From positions 1-64,000 of the IMG/VR virus record IMGVR_UViG_3300036715_002161: a stretch of DNA of 64,000 bases; one strand, given 5' to 3'. This document shows, in pieces, positions 50,252 to 56,088 of the stretch. Numbering within the stretch: the first letter of the stretch is position 1; the number at the start of each line of letters is the position of its first letter. The DNA is from a virus. The position numbers and the translations under genes were made by a program. The notes under the pieces were generated by a model. That model was not told where the DNA came from and ran no database searches. It saw only the letters and a program-made list of their open reading frames with translations.

Positions 50252-50435
50252 CACTATCTATGGCCTTGTTAACGCTCTTTCCAGCCGCATTAAGTAAGTC
50301 GCCAGTGCGTCCGAATGGGTGGTCATCCTCATGGTCAGCACTTGCGAATAATGTCAATATATCAACTACGAGTGCGACTGGTGTTAATGCCACGGCAACT
50401 GCTGCCTTTGTCAAATTTCTAAGTATTCCAAACAT
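50241..50435 (-). CDS. MFGL-type small membrane-associated protein (copy 2)
   Basis: 64 aa: MFGILRNLTKAAVAVALTPV, LTLFASADHEDDHPFGRTGD; paralogue of 49418-49600. Its stop lies just inside the 50138-50251 site. Function unknown. Confidence 0.65.
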   Translation of the reverse strand: MFGILRNLTKAAVAVALTPVALVVDILTLFASADHEDDHPFGRTGDLLNAAGKSVNKAIDSDIT

Positions 50436-50455
50436 TTTTCTCTTTCAAAGTTATA

Positions 50456-50474
50456 CCTAACCCGCGTTAGGTGC
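50456..50474 (+). other. Collapsed attC-like site (cores only)
   Basis: ACCTAACCCGCGTTAGGT: two attC cores almost back to back with no stem. Probably a deletion remnant; the stop of the HD gene is in it. Confidence 0.5.
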
Positions 50475-50921
50475 TTCCAAATGCTGAAGCTCCAGATAAA
50501 AACGGTGATACTCGGCAATCCGCTCGACGTCCTTCGGGCGCACGCCCTTTAGTCGGCGAATGTCGCTGTTGTGGCGCAGGTCTGCCATCTTCACCATCAC
50601 TGCGTCAGGATTTGCTTTTACTCGTGCCTTGTAGTCGTCGTATGCCTCGCCATCAACCTTGGTGAGCGCCACGATGCCGGCAATTACGCGCTCGGAAAAA
50701 CCGTTGTAGCGCAGCGTTCCGACGCCATCCTCTACACGCTTAAATGTGTCTTCCACAAGGTCGTGCCCAAGGGCAATACACATCAGTTCCTCGTCGTCGG
50801 TCTTCAAGTAATGCATCACCTTCAGCGGGTGCAGGATGTACGGGTTTCCACCCTTGTCAAACTGGCCGTCATGTCGGTTTGTCGCCAGCACAAGCATTCT
50901 GGAAAGCTGCTCGCCTTTCAT
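50457..50921 (-). CDS. HD-domain hydrolase, SpoT/MESH1-like
   Basis: 154 aa with NRHDGQFDKGGNPYILHPLK, CIALGHDLVEDT and VMVKMADLRHNSD, the signature of small (p)ppGpp hydrolases of the HD superfamily. It could hydrolyse host alarmones or related nucleotides; substrate not shown. Lies between a complete attC-like site (50954-51005) and a collapsed one, so it is bounded like a cassette. AGAAAGGTGG before ATG. Confidence 0.8.
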   Translation of the reverse strand: MKGEQLSRMLVLATNRHDGQFDKGGNPYILHPLKVMHYLKTDDEELMCIALGHDLVEDTFKRVEDGVGTLRYNGFSERVIAGIVALTKVDGEAYDDYKARVKANPDAVMVKMADLRHNSDIRRLKGVRPKDVERIAEYHRFYLELQHLEAPNAG

Positions 50922-50953
50922 TTGTCGCCACCTTTCTCTGTAGTTGCCGCCGC

Positions 50954-51005
50954 ACCTAACAAGTCGTTGCAGGCGGCGGCCAGCCCTTTACCCCCTACGT
51001 TAGCG
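50954..51005 (+). other. attC-like site
   Basis: 52 bp: cores ACCTAAC and GTTAGCG, arms GTTGCAGGCGG / CCAGCCCTTTACCCCC. The TAA of the 51000 gene lies in the right core. Confidence 0.65.
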
Positions 51006-51338
51006 TCCATCATCTTCACGCATGATGTCGCCGTTGAGTTCGATCCGTTTACGGTCAAGCTGGCGGACTGTTTCGATCACATCGCTTGCCCAAAAAACCT
51101 CGGCCTGGGTGTACTTAGTGCCATATTCTCTGTTTATAATCTGAGCCTTGTACTCGGCAGCAAACCAAGACCGCCCAGCAAAGGTATATGCCACGGCAGC
51201 CAACCCGGCGGTAATCGCCAAAAGGAATCCGAGCACCCCAGCCATAGTGCCTATGCCGTCATAGGTTTCTCTGCTGTACCACATCAGTGCTACTGCAATA
51301 ACGCTAGCTGCAATAATTGCTACAAGTATTAAAATCAT
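51000..51338 (-). CDS. Two-helix membrane protein
   Basis: 112 aa from ATG 51338 (AAGGAGATAAAG upstream): helices MILILVAIIAASVIAVALMW and GVLGFLLAITAGLAAVAYTF, then a soluble charged tail. Stop in the attC-like core. Function unknown. Confidence 0.66.
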   Translation of the reverse strand: MILILVAIIAASVIAVALMWYSRETYDGIGTMAGVLGFLLAITAGLAAVAYTFAGRSWFAAEYKAQIINREYGTKYTQAEVFWASDVIETVRQLDRKRIELNGDIMREDDGR

Positions 51339-51359
51339 CTTTATCTCCTTCAAAGTTAT

Positions 51360-51422
51360 GCCTAACCCTACGTTAAACCCGGACTCCGCAAAAGCGCGTA
51401 TCCGATTAACTCTACGTTATGC
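51360..51422 (+). other. attC-like site
   Basis: 63 bp: GCCTAAC, arm CGTTAAACCCGGACTCCGC, AAAA loop, arm GCGCGTATCCGATTAACTC, core GTTATGC. Best-preserved compact site. The truncated copy is at 42893-42946. Confidence 0.75.
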
Positions 51423-51626
51423 GTCACTTGGTGTATAATCTGCGTTAGGCGCCTTCCAGTTTTCATAATTAGCTCTTATGCGGTTGCATCGGTGACAATC
51501 GCACATAGCATCGTATGACTCATAGTTGCTAGTTGCTTTCAGGTAGGATATCCACTCGTGAACGGCAGCTAACCCGGCGTTCGAGCGCACGGGCAACGGC
51601 GCGGCTTCTTTTTCAGCTTCGTTCAT
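51417..51626 (-). CDS. Hypothetical protein spanning two attC-like sites
   Basis: 69 aa. Starts ATG 51626 in the loop of site 51567-51671, so residues 9-19 (PLPVRSNAGLA) are translated attC; ends TAA in the core of site 51360-51422 (...YTPSDA). Middle has YDAMCDCHRCNRIRANYENW, a likely zinc site. Function unknown. Confidence 0.62.
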   Translation of the reverse strand: MNEAEKEAAPLPVRSNAGLAAVHEWISYLKATSNYESYDAMCDCHRCNRIRANYENWKAPNADYTPSDA

Positions 51627-51671
51627 GGTTTCTCCTCGCGCCGTTCCCCGGCGCTCAACTTTGCGTTAGGC
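51567..51671 (+). other. attC-like site carrying ribosome-binding site and start codon
   Basis: 105 bp: AGCTAAC, arm GCGTTCGAGCGCACGGGC, loop, arm GCCGTTCCCCGGCGCTCAAC, core GTTAGGC. The minus-strand loop has AGGAGAAACC and an ATGA overlap joining genes 51623 and 51417. Confidence 0.75.
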
Positions 51672-52048
51672 ATCACCTCCCACCAAGTCTGTGGAGCGTA
51701 TCTTTCAAGCGGGGAATCGAAGTCCCCCAAGTACAATTTGCCATCGTCGCCCTGCAAAACAGTGTGGTATTGGTCACGGTCATGTGAATTAAACAATGTG
51801 TCCCCTGCCTTGATTTCAGTTCCGTTCTTGTCTTGCATTGCGTCACTTGGTGTAAAACAAGTTGAACATACGCAGCACACGCAACATTCAATATCTGGCC
51901 GCTCGTTATCCTCAAAGCTTTTAACGTCTTGCTCGGTATACCCTGCGTCTTTCCCGTTTTCTGCACCCCAATAACCGCTCCCTCCATAATTATGATTGAT
52001 GCTAAGGCGTCCAATTCTTGTGCTTTTACAGTTAGGGCAAATTTGCAT
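51623..52048 (-). CDS. Zinc-finger domain fused to a YopX-like domain
   Basis: 141 aa. Residues 1-66 nearly duplicate the 48066 protein (MQICPNCKSTRIG, CCVCCVCSTCFTPSDA). Residues 67-125 start with Met (MQDKNGTEIKAGDTLFN...DGKLYLGDFD), the look of YopX-type phage proteins. The tail NAKLSAGERREEKP is translated attC. The junction lies at the codons that, in other cassettes, run into a core stop. Confidence 0.62.
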   Translation of the reverse strand: MQICPNCKSTRIGRLSINHNYGGSGYWGAENGKDAGYTEQDVKSFEDNERPDIECCVCCVCSTCFTPSDAMQDKNGTEIKAGDTLFNSHDRDQYHTVLQGDDGKLYLGDFDSPLERYAPQTWWEVMPNAKLSAGERREEKP

Positions 52049-52071
52049 AACTCTCTCCTATTTAACACCGT

Positions 52072-52099
52072 GCCTAACAAATCATTCCAGGCGTTATAC
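52072..52099 (+). other. Short attC-like remnant
   Basis: GCCTAACAAATCATTCCAGG, then core GTTATAC; stems lost. TAA of the 52094 gene is in the core. Confidence 0.45.
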
Positions 52100-52471
52100 C
52101 TTGCCCAAAATATGAGACAGTGCCCAGTATTCTGGGTTGAAAAACGCCGCCACAATCCCCTGCGCTGATCCAATCACTACCACCTGAGTGGTAATAAAAT
52201 AAACAGCTGTTGCAATCCATGCCAAAACTGCGCCTTCGTGTTCCCATTCAGCTTCTGGGTATTTATTATATTCAGTCTTAGCTGGTTTTGTGGTTTTATC
52301 TTTAACAAACCGCATCAAGACAATTGCCAATATCACCATCACGATGTCCGTAACTAAATCAATGCCACCACTTATAGGCGCTTGGTGCAGCAAAACATCC
52401 CACAAATGCTGTGCTGTTGTTCCAAGCTTCTCGGCCAGTTTCTCAATCAGCGCTGTTGTTTTATCGTCCAT
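52094..52471 (-). CDS. Membrane protein, holin-like topology
   Basis: 125 aa: N-terminal helix (TALIEKLAEKLGTTAQHLWD), membrane helix (LVTDIVMVILAIVLMRFV), charged loop, second hydrophobic region (LAWIATAVYFITTQVVVIGS). Similar small proteins occur in many phages near lysis genes; a holin role is only a possibility. CTGGAGAT before ATG. Confidence 0.6.
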   Translation of the reverse strand: MDDKTTALIEKLAEKLGTTAQHLWDVLLHQAPISGGIDLVTDIVMVILAIVLMRFVKDKTTKPAKTEYNKYPEAEWEHEGAVLAWIATAVYFITTQVVVIGSAQGIVAAFFNPEYWALSHILGKV

Positions 52472-52497
52472 CTTTATCTCCAGTTAAAAGGTATACA

Positions 52498-52567
52498 AAT
52501 CATTCTAGGTGACGGGCGAAAATCCGCCATCCTCTGAGTTAATGCTTGTTGCGTATCACGGATTAGC
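52498..52567 (+). other. Degenerate attC-like site
   Basis: ACAAATCATTCTAGG, internal hairpin GGGCGAAAATCCGCC, TGAGTTAATGCTTG and right core ATTAGCC; left core lost. Confidence 0.4.
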
Positions 52568-52579
52568 CTTTACAATTTT

Positions 52580-52786
52580 CTAGATTTCCCGCGCCGCATT
52601 AGCCCATGCTTCATCCTCAGTTCTGCCAAGTCCTAATAGTCTACGGGAGAATCTTTCTGGCCAATACCTCTCGTTAAGCCATTTTTTTTGGTCGGGGCTT
52701 ATGTACCATACACTCCATTCACCAGTGCTTTCATGCTCTATGCTGGCCTGAGGGTAGAGAATTAATACCTTGTCTTTACTATTCAC
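52580..52786 (-). CDS. Hypothetical protein (68 aa)
   Basis: GTG start at 52786 overlapping the upstream TGA (GTGA). Product: ASIEHESTGEWSVWYISPDQ...GLGRTEDEAWANAAREI, typical of small phage proteins of unknown role. Confidence 0.6.
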   Translation of the reverse strand: MNSKDKVLILYPQASIEHESTGEWSVWYISPDQKKWLNERYWPERFSRRLLGLGRTEDEAWANAAREI

Positions 52787-53109
52787 TCTCGTCTCCGGTA
52801 GGCCTGAATATCATCCCGCATGAATGCATTCTGTAATACATAAAAGAAAAACCGAGACACAATTCCCAACCCGATTAATGCTACCCAGCTTTTAACTTCA
52901 AGGCCAAACCCAAAAGTCCACGCGGCAACGGCAATCGCAAGATCAATCGTGTATGTAACCCACGCCCTGAAGAATCTAAACGTATTACTCGGGGCTGGCG
53001 CTGAACCCAGCATCTCACTTTTTAGTTCAACACCAAACCTGGCAATCATTCCTGCCTGCCGCTCATTAAATCCTGCCGTCCGTGCTTCGGCATAGGTCCC
53101 AAATTTCAC
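52783..53109 (-). CDS. Membrane protein, right-most gene of the island
   Basis: 108 aa from GTG 53109 with AAGGAG 8 nt upstream; longer ORF starts inside the promoter and is rejected. N-terminal FGTYAEARTAGFNERQAGMI is a helical unit; two membrane helices follow (AWVTYTIDLAIAVAAWTFGF, VALIGLGIVSRFFFYVL). Function unknown. Confidence 0.62.
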   Translation of the reverse strand: MKFGTYAEARTAGFNERQAGMIARFGVELKSEMLGSAPAPSNTFRFFRAWVTYTIDLAIAVAAWTFGFGLEVKSWVALIGLGIVSRFFFYVLQNAFMRDDIQAYRRRE

Positions 53110-53122
53110 TGCATTCTCCTTA

Positions 53123-53131
53123 CTTATACCA
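53123..53131 (-). promoter_or_regulatory. Extended -10 promoter TGGTATAAG
   Basis: Fires into the island from the right. The transcript start would be only about 10 nt before the GTG at 53109. The following bases to 53166 repeat those at 36987-37026. Confidence 0.6.
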
Positions 53132-53166
53132 AAAACCAAGGTCTATGTTTAAAACTCTGGTAACTC
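53123..53166 (+). repeat. Right copy of the island-flanking direct repeat
   Basis: CTTATACCAAAAA...GTTTAAAACTCTGGTAACT; same orientation as 36987-37026. Confidence 0.6.
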
Positions 53167-54120
53167 TACTATTTCTGGGTTAAGTGCGTCCTTCAACTTA
53201 TCAAATAAGGGCTCTGCTCCCTGCGGATTCAATTGGTTAAACCACCCCAACCTTCCCGTTAGGTAGTTTTTAAACTCTCCAGAGGTCATACTATTCTTGA
53301 CCGCCTCAGGTTCAAGTCCATAAAGACTTACGTTGTGAACCATGGCCCGAAGCTTTTTACGCTCATGTCTGATCAGATTAGTTTTCTGATTTACTACTAC
53401 CCCACATACATAGTGTCGATTCTTTTTGGTCATAACCTTGGTTTTGGCATTATTAATCTTAAAGCCAAAAGTGGTCAAGGTCTGTTTAATAAAAGCCAAG
53501 ACCTCGCCTATTTCCATTCTCCCAGTGGAGGAAATAGTAATGTCATCGGCATAGATCGTCAAGGTAAGATCTCTTTCTCTACAGTACGATTCTAAGATGG
53601 GGCCAAAAGTCTTAGCTATTACCAGGTTACTAATCTTAGGGCTTGTAATGGCTCCTTGTGGGACAAAGAATTTATAAGTACAAAGTTCAGAAATCAGTCT
53701 TGCTGGTTTAGGACCAAATCCATCATCAGTAAAGATTTTCATCAAATGGTCTTGATGTATACTGGTAAAGAAGTCATTAAGATCGACGCTTACTACTACG
53801 CTTTTGCCCACATGACTCTGAGCCATCTTAGGTATAGATCTGGCCTTTTCAAAAGCATGAATATATCCAGGTATATCATAAGTACTCAAGACTCTGCTAA
53901 GTAGTCTATATTGAACTAATCTCATTTGCCCAGAAGGATTGTAGATATTCCTAAAGCCTCCAGATCTTTTAGGAATCCGAAAGAAGCTGTAATGTTCTAA
54001 TTTGTTCAGACCAAGCCAAGTCAGCCTCCGAGCATTCCCCACTTCCAATATCTGAGATAATTCCAGGTTTGTCTCTGGTCGCACGAACGGGGGTGGAGGT
54101 AACTGCATTTGATCCGACAT
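53149..54120 (-). CDS. Reverse transcriptase (retron/Abi-like)
   Basis: 323 aa from ATG 54120 (AAAAGGAAAG upstream). RT motifs in order: FFRIPKRSGGFRNI (RT1), VVVSVDLNDFFTSI (RT3), PQGAITSPKISNL near residue 154 (RT4), the catalytic YADD near residue 190 (RT5), then CGVVVN and a basic thumb (RHERKKLRAMVHNV). Size fits retron-type RTs; the NAxxH and VTG hallmarks are replaced by HAFEKARSI and CGV. No msr-msd RNA, template/variable repeat pair or maturase domain was found nearby, so the subclass is open. Downstream of a DEDD exonuclease gene. Confidence 0.85.
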   Translation of the reverse strand: MSDQMQLPPPPFVRPETNLELSQILEVGNARRLTWLGLNKLEHYSFFRIPKRSGGFRNIYNPSGQMRLVQYRLLSRVLSTYDIPGYIHAFEKARSIPKMAQSHVGKSVVVSVDLNDFFTSIHQDHLMKIFTDDGFGPKPARLISELCTYKFFVPQGAITSPKISNLVIAKTFGPILESYCRERDLTLTIYADDITISSTGRMEIGEVLAFIKQTLTTFGFKINNAKTKVMTKKNRHYVCGVVVNQKTNLIRHERKKLRAMVHNVSLYGLEPEAVKNSMTSGEFKNYLTGRLGWFNQLNPQGAEPLFDKLKDALNPEIVELPEF

Positions 54121-54373
54121 AAACTTTCCTTTTAAGTAATTGTAATCCAGAGGCTGGGTATAGTTTTTTGTTATAAGATAAAAAACCATTTTTAAGAACA
54201 GAGGGGGTCATATCTAAATGAACAAATAATCTAGACTCTACCCCTATAACTACTCGGAAATAATCCCAGGCCTCATCCTGCTGATTAAAAATGGCGAAAG
54301 TATTCTTTTTGTATACAAGATCTGGGCTTTGACCTTTATATCCTTTCGGATGGATGGCCGTTTCAACCGTCAT
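53969..54373 (-). CDS. Hypothetical protein overlapping the reverse transcriptase start
   Basis: 134 aa with a good ribosome-binding site (AGAGGATAG). N-terminal 85 residues (YKKNTFAIFNQQDEAWDYFR, VVIGVESRLFVHLD) look like a real domain. The last 50 overlap the reverse transcriptase gene by 152 nt in another frame, an unusually long overlap. No family recognised. Confidence 0.55.
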   Translation of the reverse strand: MTVETAIHPKGYKGQSPDLVYKKNTFAIFNQQDEAWDYFRVVIGVESRLFVHLDMTPSVLKNGFLSYNKKLYPASGLQLLKRKVYVGSNAVTSTPVRATRDKPGIISDIGSGECSEADLAWSEQIRTLQLLSDS

Positions 54374-54377
54374 AAGA

Positions 54378-54920
54378 CTATCCTCTAAGTTTATATATTG
54401 ATATTAAATTCTCTGCCTGGGCACGAGCATCTGACCCGGCATGATGGGCTAACATTGGTCTTGTATGTATCCAACCTCTGGCCAGGTTGGAATCTTTAAA
54501 CTCAGCCAAGACCGTGCGATAGCATCTGTTGTTTCTAAAAGACCAAGGTACAGAGTAATTAATACTAGTGTAGGCATTGGCCAAAATTACATTATCAAAA
54601 TCAGACCCATTACCCCAAACTTTAATCTCTGAGCTGGAGCTATAAGAGAAGAAAAACTCAGAGAAATCGGCCAAGGCATCAGGCAGGCTTACTCCATGCT
54701 TGAATTCCGCCCTAGCGGCATCGGACTGTTCTAACCACCAAAGAACAGTGTCTGCATCCATTGTTCCACCACACTCTACGGAACTAATCAGGCTAACCTT
54801 CCTATAAAAATCCATTCCTATGGTAAAATTCTTCAGGTCTACCTCTATTGCTCCGATTGCAGTGATTGCAGCATTCGGGCCAGTGCCCATTGTTTCTAAG
54901 TCTAGTACTAGGTTTTTCAT
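54378..54920 (-). CDS. DEDD-family 3'-5' exonuclease
   Basis: 180 aa: NLVLDLETMGTGPNAAITAI (Exo I with D-E), KVWGNGSDFDNVILANAY (Exo II) and AHHAGSDARAQAENL (Exo III, H-x4-D). Pattern as in phage DexA-like exonucleases that degrade DNA or RNA from the 3' end. Four nt upstream of the 134-aa ORF and one transcript with the reverse transcriptase, so a shared nucleic-acid pathway is possible. Confidence 0.8.
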   Translation of the reverse strand: MKNLVLDLETMGTGPNAAITAIGAIEVDLKNFTIGMDFYRKVSLISSVECGGTMDADTVLWWLEQSDAARAEFKHGVSLPDALADFSEFFFSYSSSSEIKVWGNGSDFDNVILANAYTSINYSVPWSFRNNRCYRTVLAEFKDSNLARGWIHTRPMLAHHAGSDARAQAENLISIYKLRG

Positions 54921-55051
54921 ACTGCTACCTTACGGTCTTCAAAAAGCTTTTCTAAGAGGCCAGCACCAAATGTACAGATTTGAGCTATTAGAGAAGCTAT
55001 TTGAATGATTACTTTGAAAGATGAATAAACTGACTGTAAAAAGACCCACAT
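54917..55051 (-). CDS. Small membrane-associated protein (44 aa)
   Basis: ATG 55051 with TAAGGAATA upstream; TGA overlaps the exonuclease ATG (ATGA). Product MWVFLQSVYSSFKVIIQIAS... is one hydrophobic helix plus a charged tail (LLEKLFEDRKVAV). First gene after promoter 55116. Confidence 0.6.
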   Translation of the reverse strand: MWVFLQSVYSSFKVIIQIASLIAQICTFGAGLLEKLFEDRKVAV

Positions 55052-55070
55052 ATAATATTCCTTAGAGTTG

Positions 55071-55109
55071 AAAAAAAAGAGGTACGAGTTTGGCTAGCAT
55101 AACGTCCTC
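55071..55109 (-). promoter_or_regulatory. Possible transcription attenuator
   Basis: Minus-strand stem GAGGACG / CGTACCTC (one bulge) followed by eight T residues, between promoter 55116-55124 and the first gene. The loop contains a 12-codon ORF (MLAKLVPLFFQL). Confidence 0.45.
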
Positions 55110-55115
55110 AAAATG

Positions 55116-55124
55116 CTTATACCA
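55116..55124 (-). promoter_or_regulatory. Extended -10 promoter TGGTATAAG with -35
   Basis: TTTTTTTGGTATAAGC preceded at 16 bp by TAGACA (5/6 match to TTGACA). Drives the exonuclease-reverse transcriptase unit. Confidence 0.65.
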
Positions 55125-55129
55125 AAAAA

Positions 55130-55671
55130 ACTTGAAATGTCTAGGTACCCCTTTTTAGGTTTGTCAAAGCCCTTTTCCAAACTTTTCGTTTGAAATCAAG
55201 TACTTACCTTCCCAACTGACAAACTGACAAACTTTCTTGAAAAAAATGCCCCCACCTCTATATAAAAAGCTCTATTAGAACGAAAGTATGACAACCTCTA
55301 TATATATATATAATATAATATAATATAATATATATATATAGAACAAGGGGTTAGCTCTTTTTTGTAGAGACCCAGGCTTTTCCTTTTATAGAGGTTGGCA
55401 AATAATTTTATGCTGTAGACAGAAAAGATGTGCCATTTTCACGAAAAGTTTTGTCAGTTTGTCAATAATGGGGTTAAGTGCTTGATTTTAAAAAGAAATC
55501 CAACTGACAAAACTATTTTCCCATTTGTCAATAACTGACAAAGTATAGATAACTCTTTGTTTTAATTAACTTTTTTAATTTGTCCATTTTGTCAATAAAA
55601 TCCAAAAATTGACAAACTGACAAAATGCCTCTGACAGACTTTTGGAGTTTTGTCAGTAATTTGTCATAGAC
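55130..55671. other. Iteron-rich AT intergenic region, candidate replication origin
   Basis: No gene in 540 bp. About 14 copies of TTTGTCA/TGACAAA in both orientations, several as tandem pairs (ACTGACAAACTGACAAAC at 55215, TTTGTCAGTTTGTCAATAA at 55452, TTGACAAACTGACAAAATG at 55609). An alternating AT tract at 55303-55341 is enclosed by an 11-bp inverted repeat (CAACCTCTATA at about 55300 / TATAGAGGTTG at about 55388). Lies between divergent operons of DNA-metabolism genes. Confidence 0.55.
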
Positions 55672-55678
55672 TAAAATA
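55672..55678 (+). promoter_or_regulatory. Candidate phage-RNAP promoter TAAAATA
   Basis: TAGACTAAAATA ends 5 nt before ATG 55684; no ribosome-binding site. Confidence 0.55.
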
Positions 55679-55683
55679 ATGCA

Positions 55684-56088
55684 ATGACTGATGTATTGCT
55701 TACCCGACAACTTCACCAGGCCGACAGGGCCGGTAGACACTACGACTACCGAATTGTAATTGGTGACAAGGCCTTGTCTTGGGCCACTAAAAAAGAAATG
55801 CCCGACCCAGGGAAATCCATTGTCTTATGGGAACAACCGGTTCATACTGCCTCTTATGCTCTTACAGAGAATCTGGTAATTCCCAAGGGTAACTACGGAG
55901 CTGGTACTACAGAGCTCCAGTTTGTAAGAAAGGCTACTATGGAAGACCACGGTAAGGATACTTATACTTTGAATGTCAAAGATGGGTCTAGATTTTTGTT
56001 GAAGAAGATACCAGCCTACGGAGAAACGGCCTGGCTGTTTAAAAATATGCCTAATAAATACTTAGAGAAGCTATCTCACTATGCGTAA
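55684..56088 (+). CDS. LigD-type 3'-phosphoesterase domain protein
   Basis: 134 aa: HYDYRIVIGDKALSWATKKE matches the HYDLRLE...SWAVPKG core of the phosphoesterase domain of bacterial LigD, with VIPKGNYGAGTTELQF as the second core motif. It would clean 3' ends before ligation; a DNA ligase is encoded 2.6 kb downstream. C-terminal residues NKYLEKLSHYA echo the shared N-terminal tag. Probably read from a leaderless mRNA. Confidence 0.75.
   Translation: MTDVLLTRQLHQADRAGRHYDYRIVIGDKALSWATKKEMPDPGKSIVLWEQPVHTASYALTENLVIPKGNYGAGTTELQFVRKATMEDHGKDTYTLNVKDGSRFLLKKIPAYGETAWLFKNMPNKYLEKLSHYA

Noticed and set aside
50571-51332. 253-aa plus-strand ORF in the island
   Set aside because: Antisense to the HD hydrolase and a membrane protein with clear motifs and ribosome-binding sites; no recognisable domain.
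51673-52173. 166-aa minus-strand ORF
   Set aside because: Out-of-frame shadow of the zinc-finger/YopX-like gene.
53970-54120. msr-msd retron RNA upstream of the reverse transcriptase
   Set aside because: The interval reads through as protein in two frames and no convincing paired a1/a2 inverted repeat with a conserved branching G was found by eye; left open rather than claimed.
53149-54373. Diversity-generating retroelement
   Set aside because: No adenine-variable template/variable repeat pair could be seen near the reverse transcriptase or in the sheath and fibre-like genes, and no avd-like gene is adjacent.
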